From the NCBI GenBank assembly GCA_026770595.1, contig MU634697.1, positions 1 through 10,736 on the forward strand: a stretch of 10,736 nucleotides of DNA, written 5' to 3'. A model generated the notes under the pieces. The model saw nothing but the letters and a program-made list of their open reading frames with translations. It did not search any database and had not been told where the DNA came from. The position numbers were made by a program, and so were the translations under genes. This document shows positions 1-7,118 of this stretch, piece after piece. Position 1 is the first letter of the stretch. Each line of letters opens with the position of its first letter. This DNA comes from Ochromonadaceae sp. CCMP2298 (Eukaryota > Sar > Synurophyceae > Ochromonadales > Ochromonadaceae).

Positions 1-113
1 GTGTGTAATAAGGAGCATGTAGTATGTAATTAGTAGTGTGTAAGTGTATAGTATGTAATGAGTAGTGTATAGTATGTAGTAGTATGTAATGAGTATGTAA
101 GAGTCCCACTCAC
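1..113 (-). other. Partial intron of the Munc13/CAPS-like gene
   Basis: On the minus strand the large exon ends in CCAG followed by GTGAGT, a consensus donor at 113-108, in phase 0 after a Gln codon. The rest of the window edge is intron. It is made of degenerate copies of AGTATGTAATGAGT on the plus strand. The acceptor and the remainder of the last C2 domain lie outside the window. Confidence 0.8.
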
Positions 114-3100
114 CTGGCTGATGTCTGTCTGCAGCCGCAGCTGCCCCTCCCACACACCCTCCGTGACGTCCCACTTCACGGCCGTCTTTTGACGCCATAT
201 CTTCTCCTCCGGCACGTCTGCCTCGTCGGTCTTGGCCTTCTTAGCCTGCGGGTTGGCGGAGGGCGGCACGGAGAAGTATATGTAGGGGTTGGGGCCGCCT
301 AGGAAGGAGGCAGAGTGCAGGGCGCGCACGGAGACGCAGTCCACCTCCACGATCACCGCAGGAGATATGGCGGTCTCCGGGGGCGCGGTGAGCGCAGCGG
401 GCGCGAGGGTGAGCGAGCGAGTGAAGTCTGAGTTGGCCCCGCCCGCGCCCCCGTCCTCGTGGTCGGAGTCGTCGAAGAGCCGTGTCTGCAGGCGATTTGA
501 GAGGACCTCGCTGCTGCCCATGTCGTACAGGGCGTCTGAGCGCCCTTCCGAGCCTCCACGCTGTCTGGACATCCGCACAGAGGCCGAGGTGTCATCATGG
601 CTGGACTGCTTGCCCACCTCCAGGCCGATAGCCCGCAGAATACCCACTGCCGTCTCCTCGTTCTGGCGCTGCTTCACGGCACTCAGCACGATCCCCGGCC
701 CCCCCTTGACCGCCAAGTCCGCCGCCTTCTCCCTGAAGTGCTTCATCGCACCAGTGGGAGAGAGCATCGCCATAAAGCTCTTCTTCGACTCCTCCTCGGC
801 AGACACGTTCGAGGGCCGCCTTTTCGTCGGGGCCACCTTGGCGCTCAGGTTATTGACATTCAGCATCTCGGGCGAGTCCAATTTGGCGAATAATCTGAGC
901 ACGATGTCCTCGGAGGTTACGGGGGTAGGTTTCTCCTTGAGCTCAGGCTGTCCCTCCAGCAGCACTTGCGCGAAGGAGCAGAAGTCCTCACCCGTGTCCG
1001 GGCGTATGCAGGAGACGCAGTCGTTGATAAAGGCAATGGCCACGTTTTTGTGCGCATGCTTGCCGGTCGTGTTGGAGGGGAAGCGCCAGTAGCGCGCGAT
1101 GACGTCCGTGACTAGGCCGTGGAATGCGGCGGACTCGTAGTCCAGAGTGAGCAGGTCGCAGACCATCTTCAGACAGCGCAGAGAGAGCCGCGCCACGCAG
1201 CGGCCCCGCACCCGCCCCTGCGAGGAGATGTCGTCGTCCCCGCGCAGCAGGGTCAGCAGCACCCCCGTGTTCGCCTGCACATCGCTCTCAGCGGGTAGGG
1301 GCACATCTCCCTCCCCCAATTGCGCGTCTAGCTCGTCGAAGCATCTGAGCGTCTCTTTCACATCCCTCTCGAACCTTACCATCTCCCCCTTCGAGAACGC
1401 TGTCTGCCTGCACTTCAGGAAGAGCATCCAGCGCAGGCACACGGTCTGCGCACAAATGCCGAACACGCGGCCCAGCAATTCGGGGTGCAACACGGCCCTT
1501 AGACTGCCTATGTGCTGCTTCACCACTGCGATCATTGAGGCCGCCACCTTGTTGTGCTGGTCATGCCAGAGGCTCTCTAGGTCCAGCAGGGTGTGCTGCA
1601 CGTCGTGGAACACGATGCGCACTATCTGCCGCATAGCCAGCTCTGCCGGGGGCACTACAGCGGCCAGCACTCTCTTGCGGTTGGCCGCCTTCAGCGCGGG
1701 GGCCACCTGCACGCTGTCCAGGATCTCCGCGAGGTGGTTGGTCACCACGCGGGCTGAGTCGTTCGCCACGGCGCACAGGAAGTCCAGGTTGCCCACGAAC
1801 TGGCCCGTCTTGGGGTCGGGCTGGTCCCAGTGCCTGGTCTGCAGCGCGCGGGTGTACTCCACCAGCAGCAGCACGAGGCACTCACCTAGTGCATGTAGGA
1901 CCTTCTCGTTCACGCGCAGGATGAGCAGCTGCTTGTGCGAGAGGCTGAAGGAGTACCGGGGGGCGGGCTGGGTCTCCCCCGAGCCCTGGAAGTCCACCCA
2001 CTCCGCCACAGCCTCGTCGTAGCTGGGCAGCTCGCGTCTCTTGAAAAATCCCTTCTTGTCGTCGACCTCGCCCACGCCCACGTCTTGCACGCATATTGTG
2101 AGAAACATGTTCAGCTGGAAGCGCAGCGTCTCGGGCAGCATGGACACCACCTCGCTCTGCATGTGCTCCACGTCCCAGGGGAACCCGTGGGTGTTGATGC
2201 AGTCTCGCTGGAACTGCTGCATCGTCTTGACCATCCACACACGCGTGTCGTGCACTAGCGCGATGCGGTACCACTCCAGCAGGGTGGAAATGTCCTGCAC
2301 AAGGGTGAGGCTGGGGGTTAACTGCAGGTCCACAGCGGAGCCTACAGCCAGCTGCACTGCGTCGTCTAGACGCTGGTTGTTGTCGATCAGCATGCGCAGC
2401 ACGGTGTTCTTCATGTCCTGCCCGCTGAGGGCCACGAAGGCCTCCTGGGAGGACACGAAGGGCTTGAGGTAGTTACGCACCGTCTGCGAGTAGCTGGCGA
2501 TCAGCACCTGCAGGCAGTCGCGGCCAGACAGCGCAATGGCCTCGTCCTTGCCCACCCCCGCCGCCCCCGGCAGGGATTTCTTCGCGCGCACGAGCTTTCC
2601 AGAGTAGTCGATCGACCAGGTGGCCTGGTCCTCCCAGTTGGCCCCCGAGAATATCAAATAGTCCCGCACGCGCAGTATAGCTGTCTCCAAGAAGACCTCG
2701 AAGCGGGCAGCTATCACGCCCACCGAGCCGTCGTTGCGCAGGGGCGTGAAGAGGTGGCTGTCTTCGCAGTCCCGGTGCACGAGTGCGTGCACTGCGGCGG
2801 TGTCGTAGACCGGCAGGCCGAATGAGTTCAAACCCGCCTCTCTCTCGAACAATTCCACCAAGCCCCCCAGGTGCCGGAGGTGCGCGTAGTACACCTTCGC
2901 GCGCGCGATGGTACACACGAGGTCGTGTATGGCCTCCAGAGACGCGGGCGCGGTGGGGTTGCCCTCCTCGTCCACCGTCAGGGGGGACTGCGGGCCCGCC
3001 TCGTCCTCGCTCTTCTCCTGTGTGCACGTATAGGCGTCGATGTGCGCGCACAGTTGGGGGGTCAGCACGCCCCTGGGGGACAGCGCCATGCTTCGTGGTA

Positions 3101-6100
3101 TGTTGAGGTACTTGCCGAGCATCAGCTCGGAGTGCTTTATGATGCGCTCCAGCGTGGTGGCGATAGAGCGCGCGGTAGGGATGATGTCTTGCAGAAGGGC
3201 CTGCAGATGGCTGTAGGCGGTTTTGCGACGCCTGGGGGAGAGCTCATCCTCCAAGGACCCGCGCCTCATGAGGCCCATTCCCAGGGTGGGGCTGGTTTCG
3301 CCGCTGCTGTGGGGCACCAGGCCTGCAGTCATGGACACGAACTCGACCATTTTCTCCCTCGCGGAGAGGAACCTCTTGCGCTGCTTGATGACGCTGCACA
3401 GGTCCAGCGCGGGGCAGGGGCCGATTAGCAGGGAGACCAGCGCCTCAGAGTAGGTGTAGTCTTGGCGGGCCATCTGCGCAGGCGTGCTGGTGCATGGGTG
3501 CAGCTTGAGGGTCAGCAGGCAGGCCGAGGCGGACACGTCCACGCAGTCGAACACGTTGTCCCACTCCACGAACATGGCCCCGTCCACCGTCTCCTCCGCG
3601 TTGCACAAAACGCCCGCCGCCGCGGGGGCCAATTCAACCACCAAGCAGTGGTAGCCGCACCACAAATAACCCATATTTTCGCCCCTGGGTCCGGAGGCAT
3701 CGATGTTCATGGCCTGGTGCGTGTTCAGCACTGAGTGCTCGTCCCCCTTGGGGTGCGGGGAGAAGAAAGTGTTGCTGGAGAGTAGGCGCAGGGGCCACCA
3801 GGTGCGGGCGGCGGTGGCGCGGTGGATGGAGATGCGCACGGCGGCTGTCTGGTGGTCGCGTAGGGCGGAGTCTCGGTCGTGGCCTGTGGAGAGGTAGAGG
3901 GGGAGGGGGTAGGTGAGGTGGGAGGGGTAAGGAGGGGAGGGTGAGGAGAGGAGGGTGAGTATGGGATGGGTGAGGAGAGGAGGATGAGTATGGGGTGGGG
4001 GAGGCAGAGGTAGCAGCGGGGTGACTGGCCTGTTCTCTGTCCCTCACCTAATCTGTCCATCACGGAGTGTCTCTCTTTGCTCTGGGTGATGATGCTGCTC
4101 TTGGGCCTGTACCCCTCTGTGCTCTCGTCGTCCTCATCCACCTCCACCATCTCTGTCGTGAACGACACCTCCCCCAGCACGCAGCGCTCATCCAGGTCGT
4201 CCTCCATGCGATACGAGGGCTCCAGGGGCAGCACAAAGTCGGCAGCAGTGTTCTCCAGGAAGCAGCTGATGGGAATGTTGACCCGGCCGATGTGGTGGTG
4301 CTTGCGGAAGCCCTTGGCGTGGTCGCGGAGCAGCACCATGACGGCAGTTACCTCGGGCATGTCTAAGTGGGGTAGAGGGCAACAGCAGGAGGTTATATTG
4401 ATATGTGCACAGTCAGCTCTGTCCCCATATCACTACCGCACACACCGCATACCACACACCGCATACCGCCAACCACACTCCCACCACACACCACACCACA
4501 CAATACACACCAACAAACACCGCCCACCACCACACCACTTCTCACCCCCGCCCTGCTGCGTGTCCAGCATGACCTCCTTGTGCCACTGCGGGTCGAAGCT
4601 CTGCAGCGCCTCCGTCCGCGCCTCGATCAGATTCGCTGAAGCCTTCTCCCCCGCAGCATCAACGAGGTATACGGTGGCGTAGACGGTGGGCGCTAGACCT
4701 GTGTGTGGTTGTGTGTGGTGTGTGGTTGGGGTGTGTGGTTAGGGTATGTGCATGTGTGCGTGTGTGCATGTATTTATGTCTGGATATGTGTGTTTATATG
4801 TGCATATATGTGCATACGTCTGTACATATATGCATGTGTACCTCTGGAGGTGCTGCTGGGCAGGCTAGAGGCCCCCTTTATCACCAGCCTGAGGGCCTTG
4901 CGCGTCCCCTCTCCCTGCAGAGGCACGCGGTACAGGCGGGGCGCGTCGAACGCGATCATGCTGGTATTGATACTGGTATTGATAGTGGTGGTGATGGAGG
5001 AGGAGGTGGGGACGGTGCTGGGCACTGGGTCCGCGTACTGCTGGAAGTCGGGGGCTGGCTTGCCGTTGGGCAGGAGGTTCACGTGGCTCTTGTCGTCTAT
5101 AGGGAGACAGGTAGAGGGGGTGGGGACATTAGTGAAACCTTGCATCTCGCAAAGCGTAGGACGCATAGGCCGTAGGGTATGCAGTAGGCATTGGACATAG
5201 GGTATACAATATAGGACACAGGAAATAGGACATACCTTTGGTGTTTGGTCGCCTTATAAGGTTCAGAAACCCCCCACTCGGCTTGTCCGCGTTACCCACC
5301 ACCTCGTGCTGTGGTTCCTGACTTATCACCTCCTGACTCTCCGGGCGCTCCGGCACTCCAGCCAGCGCTACGAAGTCCGACATAGGTACTTTGTACTTCG
5401 CCAACATGAGACCGCTGATCTCTCTGTCGCGCATCTGCAGCTCCAACACCGGTCCCTGCCCCCCCTTCGCCTTGCTATATGCGTTCGGGGGTGCGGGCGG
5501 GGGCGTGGACATTAAAGACATCGTTTGGCGGCGCGGCTTGGGCGGGGGCGTGGAAGACTCGCCTTTGGGAGAGCCCAGCCCCTCCAGAGACACCCTCTCC
5601 AGCACGTCTTTTAGATCCGCATCAGCCAACGCGAATACCGTTATGGCCCCCACGGACCGCCTATACACAGACCTGCGCACCAGGGGCCCCCGTTTGGCCT
5701 CCTCTTTGCCACTGCCGGAGACGTTGCTGTTCGATCGGCTGATGGATGAGCCAGAGGTGAGGCTGAGGAAGAGCGCGGGCGACAGCGCAGCAGAAGGGGG
5801 TCCCGCCTCAAAGGTCGTGAAGGCCTTCTCCATCGCCCCGAAGTCCCGGTTGTCCGCATTGACCCACGTGGAGACCAGCACCTCCGCGGGGGGGTAGAGG
5901 TCCACACTGAGCGTCATGGCGACTACTGTGTTGAGGTCCACCTGGGTCACGACCTTGCCCCCGATCTCTCTATCGTACACCACCACGCTCTCTCCTAGGA
6001 CCAACCAGCGGTGCGTTTTGACCTCCTTGGTGCGCCCGAATACGCTAGATTTGGTGTTAGTTGCGCTGGCGGGGAGGTAGGTGCAGCGCCCGGAGTACAC

Positions 6101-6625
6101 GGGGTGCGTGTGGGACTCGCTGCGCTGGTGGGTGAGCAGCCGGATGGATCGTTTGACCTCGCTGGCGAAGGCCCAGTAGTCCACCTCCTCCGCGAATTCG
6201 AAGGCCACCACGTCCATAGAGTCGCTGTGCGCCTCGTGCTGCACCAGGTTTACGGCGAGCTTGGCGGCCACGCCCTCTGCCAGCTGCACACCACTGTAGG
6301 CCGAGCTGATCACCTTCAGAAAGGACTCGTACTGCTTCGCGCCGCGGTTGTTGTCCGGAGTGCGCAGGATGACATAGCCTGAGGTGGAGGCCTTGGCTGG
6401 CGGCTGGCTGGCCTCCACGCTGGTGTGCGTGCCGTCTGCGTCTCCCAGGTCGGCCGAGTCGTGCAGCATGTCCTCCAGCATTCCCGGAGTCAGCAGGGGC
6501 GCCACTGCTATAGAGGTGTCCGCCACCAGCGAGGGCACGCCGAGCATGTCGGAAAGGCGCTCGGCGAACGGGGGCAGCCGGGTGGGCACCTGGTCCTCCG
6601 GCACGAGGGGTGTGAGCTTCACCAT
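114..6625 (-). CDS. Munc13/CAPS-like PH-C2-C2-helical-C2 protein, five exons, 3' end off window
   Basis: Exons are complement 5236-6625, 4842-5096, 4546-4698, 4048-4362 and 114-3883. All junctions are GT...AG and the joined frame is open for 1961 codons. The start is the ATG at 6625, the first ATG in the open frame, with A at -3 and G at +4. Regions by residue: PH-like 83-165 (C-terminal helix EVDYWAFASEVKRSI) and 180-350 (KTHRWLVLGESVVVYD); Pro-rich linker 355-385; C2 A 529-675 (RKALRLVIKGASSLP, SFDPQWHKEV, IGRVNIPIS); acidic linker 673-690; C2-like B about 718-870 (FVEWDNVFDCVD, LLTLKLH); helical region about 925-1720 resembling the Munc13 homology/Sec6 fold (RVWMVKTMQQFQRD, FERDVKETLRCFDELD); Ser/Gly-rich linker 1720-1875; C2 C from about 1878, cut by an intron. 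Munc13, CAPS and Sec6 proteins prime or tether vesicles at membranes, so a secretory or membrane-traffic role is inferred. Exact orthology is not established. Confidence 0.85.
3884..4047 (-). other. Intron 4 of the Munc13/CAPS-like gene, pyrimidine-rich
   Basis: The donor is AG|GTGAGG with GT at 4047-4046. The acceptor is CCACAG, with AG at 3885-3884. It is phase 1 and rebuilds a Gly codon. In the sense direction almost the whole intron is pyrimidine (CCTCCTCTCCTCACCC type), and it holds a 29-base tandem repeat. Confidence 0.85.
3941..3998. repeat. 29-base tandem repeat, two copies
   Basis: The plus strand reads GTGAGGAGAGGAGG at 3941 and again at 3970, with the following bases (GTGAGTATGGGATGG, then ATGAGTATGGGGTGG) nearly matching. 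It lies wholly inside intron 4 of the large minus-strand gene and looks like a small minisatellite. Confidence 0.75.
4363..4545 (-). other. Intron 3 of the Munc13/CAPS-like gene
   Basis: The donor is GGGGG|GTGAGA with GT at 4545-4544. The acceptor is CACTTAG, with AG at 4364-4363. It is phase 1 and rebuilds an Asp codon, so the frame runs from the C2 strand ending in Gly-Gly into MPEVTAVMVLLRDH. The donor-proximal half is GT-rich in the sense direction, and degenerate copies of CCGCATACCACACA occupy the plus strand at about 4436-4510. Confidence 0.85.
4436..4535. repeat. Degenerate CA-rich simple repeat
   Basis: The plus strand carries repeated ACCACACACCGCATACC-like units that decay into CACCACACC runs. 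It lies entirely within intron 3 of the large minus-strand gene. Confidence 0.7.
4699..4841 (-). other. Intron 2 of the Munc13/CAPS-like gene
   Basis: The donor is AGAG|GTACAC with GT at 4841-4840. The acceptor is CACACAG, with AG at 4700-4699. It is phase 1 and rebuilds a Gly codon, splicing SSLPSSTSR directly to GLAPTVYATVYLVD, which restores the expected first loop and second strand of a C2 domain. The intron is filled with GTGTGT and GCATATATG-like sequence on the plus strand. Confidence 0.87.
4702..4838. repeat. GT-rich low-complexity tract
   Basis: The plus strand is GTGTGTGGTT-like repeats followed by alternating purine-pyrimidine sequence (GTGTGCATGTATTTATG, ATATGTGCATATATG). Such alternation can favour Z-DNA or length instability. 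It lies in intron 2 of the large minus-strand gene. Confidence 0.7.
5097..5235 (-). other. Intron 1 of the Munc13/CAPS-like gene
   Basis: The donor is AAAG|GTATGT with GT at 5235-5234. The acceptor is CCCTATAG, with AG at 5098-5097. It is phase 1 and rebuilds an Asp codon, joining RRPNTK to DDKSHVNLLPNG. The plus strand at about 5154-5230 is a degenerate array of ATAGGACATAGG-like units. Confidence 0.85.
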
Positions 6626-6640
6626 ACTGGGCTGGCGCAG

Positions 6641-6669
6641 GGGAACACGCGGGAACACGCGGGAACACC
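6641..6669. repeat. Three tandem 10-base copies just upstream of the large gene's start
   Basis: The plus strand reads GGGAACACGC at 6641, GGGAACACGC at 6651 and GGGAACACC at 6661. On the minus strand this is GCGTGTTCCC repeated within the 5' leader, 16-44 bases before the ATG at 6625. The frame stays open through it, but no upstream ATG exists in that frame, so it is treated as untranslated leader. Confidence 0.8.
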
Positions 6670-7000
6670 GGGAGTTGGGAAGGTGCAAGTGCGACCTACT
6701 GCGTTGGTCTAGTCGCTCCGCGCTGAACGCTCCTCGCTGCCTTACTCAATGCAAGCTCCGCGAGGATCGAACTTCTGAAGCAACTGCAGACGAATGTGGT
6801 CGGTTGACTCGATTCAACCGCGCGATAGGAAAGGGATGAACCAAGTTAGTGCTCTTTCTTCATTTCTTCAGAATCCCAACTTTTTTATAGAGATTTTACT
6901 TAAACATCCAAGAAAAAAAATAAAAATTATGGGTTTTTGCTTTTGGCGTTGAGGCGCCAGCACGGCAAGGGTCAGGAACAGCAGTCAGTCTGATCACGAA

Positions 7001-7036
7001 ATGCCTGTGCAGGGGCTAGGGTAGATGCGTCACTAG
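7001..7036 (+). other. Two back-to-back short upstream ORFs
   Basis: ATG at 7001 opens seven codons and ends at TAG 7022-7024. The next base begins another ATG (7025) with three codons, ending at TAG 7034-7036. Both precede the coiled-coil start at 7119. They matter only if the transcript begins upstream of 7001, which is not known. Confidence 0.35.
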
Positions 7037-7118
7037 TGGCCCCTTCAACAGCGAGTAGCGCTGGAGTTGGAGAAGTATCAGCTTCAGGTCAAGTGTCCGT
7101 TGGGCAAGCCAGTCCACG

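Larger units (their letters stand above)
6626..7118. promoter_or_regulatory. Divergent intergenic region, probable shared promoter
   Basis: 493 bases separate the starts of the minus-strand Munc13/CAPS-like gene and the plus-strand coiled-coil gene. The core at about 6855-6945 is strongly AT-rich in an otherwise GC-rich window, with runs such as CTTTTTTATAGAGATTTT (TATA-like) and AGAAAAAAAATAAAAATT. Next to it is TTTTGGCGTTGAGGCGCCA, containing a short imperfect palindrome (TGGCG...CGCCA). No transcription start can be fixed from sequence alone. No third gene was found here. Confidence 0.55.

Noticed and set aside
289-2022. Long open frames on the plus strand (267 and 291 codons) opposite the large exon
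   Set aside because: They lie antisense to a 1256-codon exon with recognisable C2 and Munc13/Sec6-like patterns. Their translations are Ser/Arg/Cys-rich with no family pattern, as expected from GC-rich shadow frames.
4723-4745. GGTTAGGG within the GT-rich tract, telomere-like
   Set aside because: Only a single TTAGGG occurs, with no tandem array; it is part of the degenerate intronic GT repeat.
4703-5200. Open frames of about 160 codons starting in the GT-rich tract
   Set aside because: They begin in an intronic simple repeat (Cys/Val-rich translation) and run antisense to exon 2; no coding character.
6625-6688. N-terminal extension of the large protein to position 6688
   Set aside because: The frame is open but the only start there would be TTG. 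The ATG at 6625 has a good context (A at -3, G at +4).
5391-6839. Several 95-200 codon frames on both strands over 5391-6839
   Set aside because: They are alternative frames of exon 1 of the large gene and its leader. None continues the exon's PH-like pattern or has supported splice partners.
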